Made by a program: the position numbers and the translations under genes. Shown piece by piece: positions 9,314-16,167 of a stretch of DNA of 36,183 bases. The notes beneath the pieces were generated by a model. It ran no database searches, had not been told where the DNA came from, and saw nothing but the letters and a program-made list of their open reading frames with translations. Source of the stretch: an uncultured Lachnospiraceae bacterium (GTDB lineage: Bacteria; Bacillota; Clostridia; Lachnospirales; Lachnospiraceae); assembly GCA_947178125.1 (NCBI GenBank), contig CAMWXB010000042.1, positions 1 through 36,183 on the forward strand, written 5' to 3'. Positions within the stretch are counted from its first letter, which is position 1; each line of letters starts with the position of its first letter.

Positions 9314-9414
9314 GCATAAGCAGACTGTTGCATGTTGCTCGTCATAAACTTTCTGAGCCGGGTCTTCATGCAAGCATGATACCCGTCTCATAAAGTTTCT
9401 GACTCTGCTTATGC
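9314..9414 (-). repeat. Imperfect palindrome in the trp leader, between T-box terminator and trpD
   Basis: The outer arms (9314-9324 and 9404-9414) are a perfect 11-bp inverted repeat. Inside them a second pair (about 9341-9363 and 9381-9403) matches at 20 of 23 positions and closes on a small hairpin, CATGCAAGCATG. About 16 unpaired bases sit on one side. In the minus-strand transcript the whole 101-nt stretch would fold into a long hairpin about 50 nt before the trpD start codon. It could be an RNA regulatory structure or a small palindromic mobile repeat; sequence alone does not decide. Confidence 0.7.
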
Positions 9415-9423
9415 GCGCAAAAA

Positions 9424-9747
9424 AAGTCCTTGACAGATAGATTCTGTCAAGGACGAATAAACTTTTATCCGCGGTGCCACCTTGATTTACGGAAAGACTT
9501 CCGTACGCTTAGCAGGATACCAACATATCCCCGGCAACTGACGTATGCCTGCACGTTGCAGAATACTTTGCAAAATACAGGGTTTCTGTATGACAGTTCT
9601 GTGTAACAGAAAGCTGTATCCGCATTTGACTGCACCCTCAGCGGTCCATTTGACAACTTGTTTCTCCCCCGATTCTCAGCATCACGGGTTCTCTGTACAG
9701 GCATCATTGCCGTTATCTCCGCTTCAACGGTTTAGCATATTAAATTT
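9424..9747 (-). promoter_or_regulatory. T-box riboswitch (tRNA-Trp responsive), trp operon leader
   Basis: Read on the minus strand, the T-box core GGTGGCACCGCGG lies at about 9482-9470. A strong terminator follows: two 12-base arms (GTCCTTGACAGA and its complement) around a 5-base loop and a T-run ending near 9420. In stem I the pair AGCGG/CCGCT closes a specifier loop reading AAATGGACC, which places UGG (Trp) at 9648-9646. The AGAGA and GATG elements of the distal stem I are also present near 9695-9680. Uncharged tRNA-Trp would pair with UGG and the T-box bulge to prevent termination, matching the trp genes downstream. Confidence 0.93.
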
Positions 9748-9753
9748 TCGTTT

Positions 9754-9782
9754 ATTCTAGCACGCTCTTTTTGGGATGTCAA
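9754..9782 (-). promoter_or_regulatory. Promoter of the trp operon
   Basis: Minus-strand TTGACA (9782-9777), a 17-bp spacer and TAGAAT (9759-9754) form a near-consensus sigma-A promoter. Transcription would start near 9747, at the head of the T-box leader. Confidence 0.8.
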
Positions 9783-9801
9783 GAGGGGCGGAAAAATTTT
9801 T

Positions 9802-10002
9802 AAAGCGTGCGTAACAGTTCATCGTCCTGACCGGGCGGCGTATGGTTCCTTTGGAGGCACGCTTTCGCTCCGCGAAAAATCGCAGCGGTACTAAGTTCAA
9901 AAGGTGCAAGCACCTTTTTCACTAACTACCGGCGTTTTTCCAGGGCCTCCGCAGGAACCATACGCCGCCCGGTCAGGACGATGAACTGTTACGCGTGGCT
10001 TT
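9802..10002. repeat. Palindromic element with perfect 42-bp inverted arms and structured core
   Basis: Positions 9809-9850 and 9953-9994 are exact reverse complements over 42 bp. The pairing extends outward (AAAGC 9802-9806 with GCTTT 9998-10002) and inward (GGAGGC 9853-9858 with GCCTCC 9945-9950). The core adds three local hairpins: TTTCGC/GCGAAA (9863-9877), AAGGTGC/GCACCTT (around 9901-9916) and CGGTA/TACCG (9886-9890 with 9927-9931). The octamer TTTTTAAA occurs on both sides (9797-9804 and 10010-10017), possibly a target duplication, though it is low in complexity. No protein is encoded. It resembles a MITE-like or structured-RNA repeat; it may also terminate the DUF1266 transcript. Confidence 0.85.
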
Positions 10003-10022
10003 CCAATGCTTTTTAAACTGTA

Positions 10023-11246
10023 TTACCAGCTTTTCTCAAGCCTGCCGTTGAAATCTACACTGTATGGATTGTCCGAAGCGTTCTGCAGCTTCTCATAAAT
10101 TTCCCTTCTTGCGTCGCTGTCTCCTTCTGACCAGTATTCATATCCGGTGAAATAGCTTTCCATGTAATCGTCCCATGAATCAAAGCTTGCCTGAACTGTT
10201 TCTGCGATAAGCAGGGAAGCGTCAAGCGCTTCTTCCAGCGTATAGTATCCCGCCAGATAAAAGTTTGCGAGCTGGCTTAATGCGCGGTTATAATCCCAGC
10301 CCGATGCGGCATCTTCGCCGTATTTTTCATATCTGCCATACCATCTCGCATAATATTCGGCGCCTTCTTCGTTCAGGTCAAAGTTTTCAAGCAGGAAATC
10401 TGCTCTTTCATCTGCATCGATTTCACCGATTCCGGCGCTTTCAAGAATTTCCATATCCGCGGTAAAATCTATCCGATGGCCTTCGGAAAGCAGCCATTCC
10501 AGCGTTTCATCTGCCGAATCCTTATCCGTGACGCCCCAGCTGTTCTCCAGGACATATTTTGCGGCCGCCTGATTTGCTTCATTTGGTTCAAGGCCGCCAT
10601 AAATCTGATAATCCCACCTGTTCGCGTCGATCAATATGGCATTGGAAGCATTGAACCACCGGATCGTATCCGACAGTTCCGTATCAGAGGAGATTTTGGC
10701 CTCGATGATTTCTGCATTTTCCTTGAAAGAGGCGCATACGGATTCAAAATAATCATCGCTGTGCGGTTTTAATTTTGATTCGGCATTCATCAGCATATAA
10801 TGTGCGTAATCCGTTTCCCCATATACGACGCATATTTCATATTCCGTATTATTTTCCGTTACCTGATAGATGTATGCTTCGATATTATCAAACGCTGTAT
10901 TTGCCGGTGCGTCTATTTTTGTCCTGCCGGAAAGATTATTCGACTCTTCCGTAAACTCTATGACTTCTTTCAGACTCGAATAACCGCCCAAAAGACCGCC
11001 ATTCTTGGGGAATTGCATGACTGCTAATGCACTGGTATCCAATTTGTCAGGTGACTCTAATCCCAGCCAGTTTTCCATTCCCATATTGTCCGATTCGACA
11101 TAATTTTCGTCGGCTTCGAGGCTGTAGGTTCCGTCCTGTGAAGTAAATTCTTTCATGTTAACTGGGTTGACCTGTTTGCCGCAGCCCGTCAGGAGCAGCA
11201 GCGCAGAGATTGCTGCCAGTATCCTTATTTTTCCGATTTTTTTCAT
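10023..11246 (-). CDS. Lipoprotein with C-terminal DUF1266 domain
   Basis: The 407-residue product begins with a lipoprotein signal peptide ending in the lipobox LLTGC (Cys about 22), so it should be anchored outside the membrane. An N-terminal domain of about 150 residues is unrecognised; the C-terminal half, from about LSDTIRWFNASNAI, fits DUF1266, with the usual GWDYNRAL...AGYYTLEEAL...SWDDYMESYFTGYEYW pattern. DUF1266 function is unknown. The C-terminal half is clearly paralogous to the upstream gene (11291-12253), and both proteins end in LEKSW. GGGAGG precedes the start. The genes are co-directional, 44 bp apart, and probably share a transcript. Confidence 0.85.
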   Translation of the reverse strand: MKKIGKIRILAAISALLLLTGCGKQVNPVNMKEFTSQDGTYSLEADENYVESDNMGMENWLGLESPDKLDTSALAVMQFPKNGGLLGGYSSLKEVIEFTEESNNLSGRTKIDAPANTAFDNIEAYIYQVTENNTEYEICVVYGETDYAHYMLMNAESKLKPHSDDYFESVCASFKENAEIIEAKISSDTELSDTIRWFNASNAILIDANRWDYQIYGGLEPNEANQAAAKYVLENSWGVTDKDSADETLEWLLSEGHRIDFTADMEILESAGIGEIDADERADFLLENFDLNEEGAEYYARWYGRYEKYGEDAASGWDYNRALSQLANFYLAGYYTLEEALDASLLIAETVQASFDSWDDYMESYFTGYEYWSEGDSDARREIYEKLQNASDNPYSVDFNGRLEKSW

Positions 11247-11290
11247 GTTGTTTCCTCCCGTTTTATTAAATTATATTTCTAAATAAATCT

Positions 11291-12253
11291 TTACCAGCTT
11301 TTTTCGAGTTTCATGTTAAAGTCTATGCTGTATGGATTATCTTCGGCGCTTTGAAGAGCCTCGTAGTCTTCTGTCATTCCGGCGTTGGTATATCCTTGAG
11401 TCCAGTAATAATACACATATCCGATAAAATAGCTTTCTATGTAATCATCCCATGAGTCGAAGTTTGCCTGAATTGTTTCTGCTATGACAAGAGATGTATC
11501 AAGAGCCTCTTCCGATGTATAGTATCCTGCCAGATAAAGATTGGCGGTCATATATAATGCAAGGCTGTAATCCCAGCCTGCGAAGACCTTTTCACCGTTT
11601 TCCAGATATAAGTCGTATAATATTACATGATCTTTGGCGCTCTCTTCTGTTAATCCAAAAGAATCCATCAGGAAGGCGGCCCGTTGGTCTTTATCGATTT
11701 TTCCCATTCCGGCATCTGCAAAAAGGTTCATATCCTTTGCACAGTTTGTCCGATAGCCTTCGGAAAGCAGCCAATCCAGTGCTGCCTCTCCGGAAGCCCT
11801 GTCTGTGATATCGTATTTTGCACTCAGGGAATATTTTGCAACCAGTTGATTATCTTTATTTGGCTCAAAACCGCCATATAACTGATAATCTCCACCGTCT
11901 GAATAAATTTGGAGAGCATTGGCGGTGTTGAACCATCGGATTGTATCCGATATTTCTATGATCTCGACAACGGGATCAGGCTTTTCCTGTATGGTATCCG
12001 CATTTTCCGGCGCTGCGGTTTCTGTTGTTTCTGCTACATTGGAAACGCTGCCCTTTTCACGATTCGTCCAAAAATGCAATACGACCACAGCGGATATGAC
12101 TACCGTAACGCTGCAGACAAGAATTACCGCAGCCCATGCTTTGACGGTTTTCGGGGATTGCAGGTCGGGAAATTTTTTCTGCATTATATGAGGAATCATC
12201 AAGAACAGGAACCCTATTATAATAAATATAATTCCCAAGATAGATGAGAACAT
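11291..12253 (-). CDS. Membrane protein with C-terminal DUF1266 domain
   Basis: The 320-residue product has two N-terminal hydrophobic segments (about 3-22 and 39-65), a short linker rich in Glu, Thr and Pro, then a DUF1266 domain from about 102 to the end with the AGWDYSLAL...AGYYTSEEALDTSLVIAETIQANFDSWDDY core. The C-terminal domain is a close paralogue of the following lipoprotein; the N-terminal halves differ completely, one using membrane helices and the other a lipid anchor. The pair therefore looks like a duplicated domain placed on different anchors. GGAGG lies before the ATG. Function is unknown. Confidence 0.83.
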   Translation of the reverse strand: MFSSILGIIFIIIGFLFLMIPHIMQKKFPDLQSPKTVKAWAAVILVCSVTVVISAVVVLHFWTNREKGSVSNVAETTETAAPENADTIQEKPDPVVEIIEISDTIRWFNTANALQIYSDGGDYQLYGGFEPNKDNQLVAKYSLSAKYDITDRASGEAALDWLLSEGYRTNCAKDMNLFADAGMGKIDKDQRAAFLMDSFGLTEESAKDHVILYDLYLENGEKVFAGWDYSLALYMTANLYLAGYYTSEEALDTSLVIAETIQANFDSWDDYIESYFIGYVYYYWTQGYTNAGMTEDYEALQSAEDNPYSIDFNMKLEKSW

Positions 12254-12300
12254 CTTTTTTCCCTCCGCTTCCCGTTATATGAAACCGTTTTACAGAAAAA

Positions 12301-12329
12301 AGTATACCACAGAAAACCAGACAAATACA
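12301..12329 (-). promoter_or_regulatory. Possible promoter for the DUF1266 gene pair
   Basis: Minus-strand extended -10, TGGTATACT (core at 12306-12301), with a weak -35 (TGTATT, 12329-12324) at 17 bp. A short hairpin, CAGGGG/CCCCTG, lies just upstream near 12340-12358. Confidence 0.4.
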
Positions 12330-12477
12330 GTGGTCAATCAGGGGATTTTAACCCCTGCAACCGTCAGTTGACAGATTTCCAAGCGCTATTGATGGCTATT
12401 TTTTCAATCATGAGGTACAATTTATATACAACCGGGTTGATAAAATTTATTAGGAAAGATAGAAAGGGGATAAGAAA

Positions 12478-13260
12478 ATGACACTTGGAGAAAAGATTTA
12501 CAGACTGCGTTCGGAGAAGGGTCTCTCACAGGAAGCTTTTGGAGATATGCTTGGCGTATCCAGACAGTCGGTATCGAAATGGGAAACGGACCAGTCTCTG
12601 CCGGAACTGGAAAAAGTCGTTGCAATCAGCGAACTGTTCGGAATCAGCACTGATTATCTGTTGAAGGAAAATGAGGAAAAGCCGGAAGGTTTCGCCGCCG
12701 GGACAGGAAATGTCAGGTCAAAAAGACCGCATTATGAATATAAAAGTAAGAAGACGGTAAAAGGACTCCCGCTTGTTCATGTGAATTTTGGACTGGGCAT
12801 GTACCGCGCAAAGGGTATTTTTGCAATTGGAAACATAGCGACCGGCGTATTTGCATTGGGATTTATCTCCGCCGGGATGATTGATATCGGTCTGCTTGCT
12901 TTCGGCCTTCTGGCTTTCGGAACGATAGCGGTCGGGCTGGTCAGCATGGGTTCGCTGGCTGTTGGCTGTATTGCGTTTGGGGCCATTACATGCGGTATTT
13001 TTTGCATGGGAGCATTGAATTTTGGTCAGTTCTGTTTCGGTGCGCTATCCTATGGAAAGCAGGTCGCAGTCGGCGACGAAGCGCATGGGAAAATTGCGCT
13101 CGGATTCAGCCGGGCGGCGGGTGAGATTTATCAGGAGATAAATAAAGACGGAAACTTTGACTATCAGACGATAGAAAGGCTGATCGATGAAAATGTATCT
13201 CCTTATTGGTGGCCTTTCCGGGAGTGGATGAAGGGGATTGTTGGGAGGATGGGACTGTAA
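12478..13260 (+). CDS. XRE-family protein with sixteen glycine-ending pentapeptide repeats
   Basis: Residues about 4-60 form a helix-turn-helix of the XRE/Cro type (QEAFGDMLGVSRQSVSKWE), expected to bind DNA. After a basic linker (about 78-105) residues 114-193 form sixteen uninterrupted five-residue units ending in Gly, such as VFALG, LLAFG and TIAVG, with hydrophobic residues at positions 1, 2 and 4 and a small residue at 3. This strict period of five recalls pentapeptide-repeat beta-helices, but the consensus is not the usual A(D/N)LXX; the block is so hydrophobic that membrane insertion is an alternative. The C-terminal 65 residues are amphipathic. AAAGGGGAT precedes the start. It is followed by a tiny membrane ORF and the GH5 gene. 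Target genes are unknown. Confidence 0.85.
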   Translation: MTLGEKIYRLRSEKGLSQEAFGDMLGVSRQSVSKWETDQSLPELEKVVAISELFGISTDYLLKENEEKPEGFAAGTGNVRSKRPHYEYKSKKTVKGLPLVHVNFGLGMYRAKGIFAIGNIATGVFALGFISAGMIDIGLLAFGLLAFGTIAVGLVSMGSLAVGCIAFGAITCGIFCMGALNFGQFCFGALSYGKQVAVGDEAHGKIALGFSRAAGEIYQEINKDGNFDYQTIERLIDENVSPYWWPFREWMKGIVGRMGL

Positions 13261-13261
13261 A

Positions 13262-13345
13262 ATGCTCATGTTGTTCATAATGGGAATAGGAGTTTCCTTA
13301 GTTTTAACAGCGATAATGATAATAGGAATTGTATTTGGATTATAG
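13262..13345 (+). CDS. Very small hydrophobic peptide, 27 residues
   Basis: An ATG one base after the XRE gene stop opens a 27-residue frame that is almost entirely hydrophobic (MLMLFIMGIGVSLVLTAIMI and on to FGL) and would form a single membrane helix. GGGAGG lies about 13 bases upstream, at the end of the XRE gene, which is a long spacing. It would be coupled to that gene. I cannot identify it; it may be a true small membrane protein or a chance frame. Confidence 0.4.
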   Translation: MLMLFIMGIGVSLVLTAIMIIGIVFGL

Positions 13346-13358
13346 GAGAGCGAGGTCT

Positions 13359-14416
13359 ATGAAAAAAAGAAAAGTGATGATGGTTCTCTTGACGATTATT
13401 ATGCTTCCTTTTATTTTTATCATTATATTAATGATATTTGGAAATGGGAAACTTATTTTGCCGGTTGAAAAAAAGAAGCTTTTGAATTGTCAATAGATGA
13501 TGCATCATATGCACAGAAACTGACTGTGAAAGATGGTATAATTGTCAATGAACAGGAGAAACCGGTAATATTGCAAGGACTAATGGTGCCAGAAGCCAGA
13601 AGACTAAATCAAGAAGACAAATTTAATAAGGAATATTTTGAAGAAGTTTTTGCCTGTGGTGGGAATGTGATTCGGATTCCTATTCATCCGGAGGCATGGG
13701 AACAAGATGAATACTATCTATGGAGATACCTGGATCCTATCGTTGAATGGGCTGTGAAAAACAATAAATATGTTATCCTTGATCTGCATTTTATCGGAAA
13801 CATTGAAAACGGGAGAGGAGATGAAATGCCCAATATTAAAACGGAACCAATGGTTTTTTCCGTGGAGTTCTGGAAGCTTGTGGCCGGATATTTTAAAGAT
13901 GTACCCAATGTGATCTTTGAAATATATAATGAACCGGCGCTCATTGATAATAAGACCTGGAGCCAAAGCGCACAGCTTTTAGTAGATACAATCAGAGATA
14001 CCGGAGCAAAACAGATCATTATTGTCAGCGGAACAGAGTATTCTTATGATTTGTCCTATTGGGCTAAAAATCCGATGCAGGAATCAAATATTGTATATGC
14101 CACACATATATTTCCAAATAGAAAAAAGGGATTGCAGATATTGGATGAAATGTCTGATAACATACCGGTTATTGTAACAGAATGGGGATATATTTCGAAT
14201 GAAGAGCCGGCAAAACAGGACTATTTGGTAGGCGAACGGGATAATTACGGTATACCAATGCTTCAGCTAATGGAAAGAAAAGGCGTTAGTTGGGTTGCGT
14301 GTTGGTATGATGATAATTGGGAGCCACCAATGTTTTGCAAGAACAGCAATGAAAAAACAAATTGGGGAGAGTTTATTCTGGAGTATTTATCAGATGATAA
14401 GTATAAAGAAAATTGA
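13359..14416 (+). CDS. GH5-family glycosidase (cellulase-like), signal peptide joined by a -1 frameshift
   Basis: The catalytic part (from about 13469) is a GH5 TIM-barrel, with the acid/base Glu in FEIYNEP and the nucleophile Glu in VTEWGY. An ATG at 13359, preceded by AGGAGAGCGAGG, opens a 45-codon frame with a strong membrane/signal segment (MVLLTIIMLPFIFIIILMIF) that stops at 13494. The glycosidase lies in the -1 frame. The two overlap at GAA-AAA-AAG (13467-13475), which contains the slippery heptamer A-AAA-AAG; a -1 slip there gives ...PVEKKEAFELS and a continuous secreted or anchored protein of about 350 residues. Alternatives are one lost A in the A7 run (mutation or read error) or transcriptional slippage. 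Without the shift, only a TTG at 13487 could start the enzyme, with no ribosome binding site. The substrate is not predictable beyond beta-glycans. Confidence 0.8.
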
Positions 14417-14439
14417 TAGTTGCAAAGGAGGTCAGCTTT

Positions 14440-14658
14440 CTGCAAGAGCAGACAAAGAACAAGGATATTTTGTTGTGAATGCAGGAGATATATGGTAAAA
14501 TTTTAGTATTACAGAGAATGGCAGATTCTAAATATAAGGAAAAAAGAAATGAAATATTATATATCATTTCCAAAAGAGAATTTATTACAGCGATTATCTT
14601 AATAATAGGATTAATACTTTTATTTAGGGGAATCCATTCATACTATAAAACTTCCTAA
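14440..14658 (+). pseudogene. Remnant of a small membrane protein gene
   Basis: A strong AAAGGAGGT (14425-14433) stands 6 bases before CTG (14440), which opens a frame (LQEQTKNKDILL) interrupted after 12 codons by TGA. The same frame then restarts at an ATG (14479) and gives 59 residues with a basic segment and one membrane helix (FITAIILIIGLILLF) to the stop at 14658. The good ribosome binding site in front of a non-ATG codon and the in-frame stop suggest a decayed gene, although the 59-residue product may still be made. The family is not recognised. Confidence 0.45.
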
Positions 14659-15390
14659 TACATATATACCACATAGATATACAAATATATTACCCATATG
14701 AGAATATAGGGTAAAACGTCCGTTCGTGATGACTTGTGCAGCTAAAGTTTTTGTATCTGATTGAAATATAGTTTGCCTGTGCAAGTATGTTTCCTCTATT
14801 GTCAGCCACAATCGATATTCCATTGTTTGTGTGCCGAATGATATTGTTTCCATTTTCAACGGCGTATACAATCGCAGTTTTTGTGGCAATCAATGTCATT
14901 TCCTGCCAATCAGAAGCAGGAACCAACAAAATATCCACATTGCTTTTTCCTGCCTGCCGTATCTTTGATGCAAAAGCCATATTGGAGCATATGAACGAAG
15001 CAGGCTTCCCATATTCCGTATTGAAGCTTTGCAGTTCTCCGTCGCCTTTTTGACACAATTCTTCAATAGAACGTCCATACTTATAATATTCCGCCATCTG
15101 TTCCCCTGCGGATTAAATGCGATTGTTTTATTTTCTTTTAAACTTTCATAGGGCATTTTCACTAAAAGAGAAACAATCAGATTAATACCTTCTTCCCTGC
15201 AGTAATTGATGCTTTCTGCAAAAGTGCCGCTTTATCCCGCTTGAGAACTTCTCCATTCAGTTCAGACCAGAAAACGATCTTTGCGCCGGCTTCTGACTCC
15301 TGCTTTGTTTTGATGAAACATCCGTCACAGCCGCCAGTTTCTCTTGTGTGTTTGCCATATTTTCATCCGTAAAGGTATCTGTATAACGAG
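14638..15390 (-). pseudogene. Broken carbon-nitrogen hydrolase (apolipoprotein N-acyltransferase-like)
   Basis: Pieces in three minus-strand frames together spell the C-terminal nitrilase-type domain of an Lnt-like protein: AGAKIVFWSELNGEV (near 15285), INYCREEGINLIVSL (near 15200), TIAFNPQG (near 15115), GKPASFICSNMAFASKIRQAG with the Cys position, VDILLVPASDWQEM, ENGNNIIRHTNNGISIVADNRGNI, and finally TLYSHMGNIFVYLCGIYVLG. At least three frameshifts separate them: near 15215, at a GGGG run near 15105 (one more G restores the frame), and near 14775. The N-terminal membrane half is missing. Lnt homologues are normally about 500 residues. It is clearly inactive as it stands. Confidence 0.75.
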
Positions 15391-15392
15391 TA

Positions 15393-15527
15393 TTACAGAC
15401 AGCTCTGGGACCGACAGGGATGGTAAAGTTCCTGGAAGAATATGATAATGGCGGAAGCGGAGATTATACAAAGGAAAAATACGAACAGCCGGACTTATCA
15501 ATTGATGATATTTTAAATATGAAGTAA
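15393..15527 (+). pseudogene. 3' remnant of a small 'GDYTKE' family gene
   Basis: The plus-strand frame reads ALGPTGMVKFLEEYDNGG, then SGDYTKEKYEQPDLSIDD and a stop at 15525. The GP..MV.FL..Y..G.GDYTKE pattern is typical of a family of roughly 60-residue antitoxin-like proteins whose N-terminus is absent here. The frame closes just upstream, where sequence of the broken hydrolase (opposite strand) begins, so a recombination junction probably lies near 15380-15395. The ATG at 15420 has no good ribosome binding site. The family assignment rests on memory of the pattern only. Confidence 0.45.
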
Positions 15528-15533
15528 TAGAAG

Positions 15534-15564
15534 AGCAGCACCAATGTGGGTGTTGCTTTTTTTA
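15534..15564 (+). terminator. Rho-independent terminator
   Basis: AGCAGCACC (15534-15542), a 5-base loop and GGTGTTGCT (15549-15557), followed by seven T. It follows the truncated GDYTKE-family remnant. Confidence 0.8.
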
Positions 15565-15599
15565 TTCCTAACACGCAAATAAAATCCCCGAATAAGTGA

Positions 15600-15628
15600 T
15601 TGGTTTTTCGCCCGCCCTTGTTTACAAT
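15600..15628 (+). promoter_or_regulatory. Predicted promoter for the GNAT-methyltransferase pair
   Basis: TTGGTT (15600-15605), a 17-bp spacer and TACAAT (15623-15628), 25 bp before the start codon. Confidence 0.55.
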
Positions 15629-15652
15629 AGAGACAGGTAGGAGGAAGCAGTC

Positions 15653-16147
15653 ATGATACGAAAAGCACAGATCAAAGATATTTCCCGTCTGGCGGAAATA
15701 GAAGTTTTTGGAAAAAGAGTCGCGTACCGCCCAATCTTTCAGGATGATGACGGTTCGTTTAACCAGATTCAGGTCGGCAGTATCATCGAAGAATACCGGC
15801 AGAATCCGGCTCTGCTCGAACACATATCCGTGTATGATGACGGCATCGTGAAAGGTATCATCAACTGGAAAGATTACCCGGATAACGGCAGAACGGACGA
15901 AATAGAATTATTCTGTTTTTATGTGGAGCCTTTTTTCAAGGGGCAGGGAATCGGCTGGGCGCTGTTGCAATATTTATGTGAGGAAGCCATAAAACAGCAT
16001 AAGAAAACCCTGTATGCGTGGGTATTGAAAGAAAATGCCCCGGCAAGACGGTTCTATGAACGGAACGGTTTTGCGGCGGACGGCCGGGAAGGGCTGGTAG
16101 AAGGCACGACGGCTTATCATATGTGTTATGTGAAGAAATTATCTTAA
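15653..16147 (+). CDS. GNAT-family N-acetyltransferase
   Basis: Predicted to transfer an acetyl group from acetyl-CoA to an amine. In this 164-residue protein, residues about 80-150 carry the GNAT core: IELFCFYVEPFFKGQGIGWALLQYL has the acetyl-CoA-binding R/Q-x-x-G-x-G/A loop in the form KGQGIGWAL, and ENAPARRFYERNGF is the usual motif B. The substrate cannot be told from the sequence; the best guess is the broad ElaA/PhnO/RimI-like group. The ATG follows GGAGGAAGCAGTC. The next gene starts 20 bp after its stop, so the two are probably co-transcribed. Confidence 0.88.
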   Translation: MIRKAQIKDISRLAEIEVFGKRVAYRPIFQDDDGSFNQIQVGSIIEEYRQNPALLEHISVYDDGIVKGIINWKDYPDNGRTDEIELFCFYVEPFFKGQGIGWALLQYLCEEAIKQHKKTLYAWVLKENAPARRFYERNGFAADGREGLVEGTTAYHMCYVKKLS

Positions 16148-16167
16148 AAGAGAGGGGGGAAGGGCAA

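Noticed and set aside
9465-9707. 80-residue minus-strand frame in the trp leader
   Set aside because: It lies wholly within the T-box structure and has no start signal; not a leader peptide.
13045-13278. Minus-strand short frame near the end of the XRE gene
   Set aside because: Antisense to the coding end of the XRE gene with no initiation signal.
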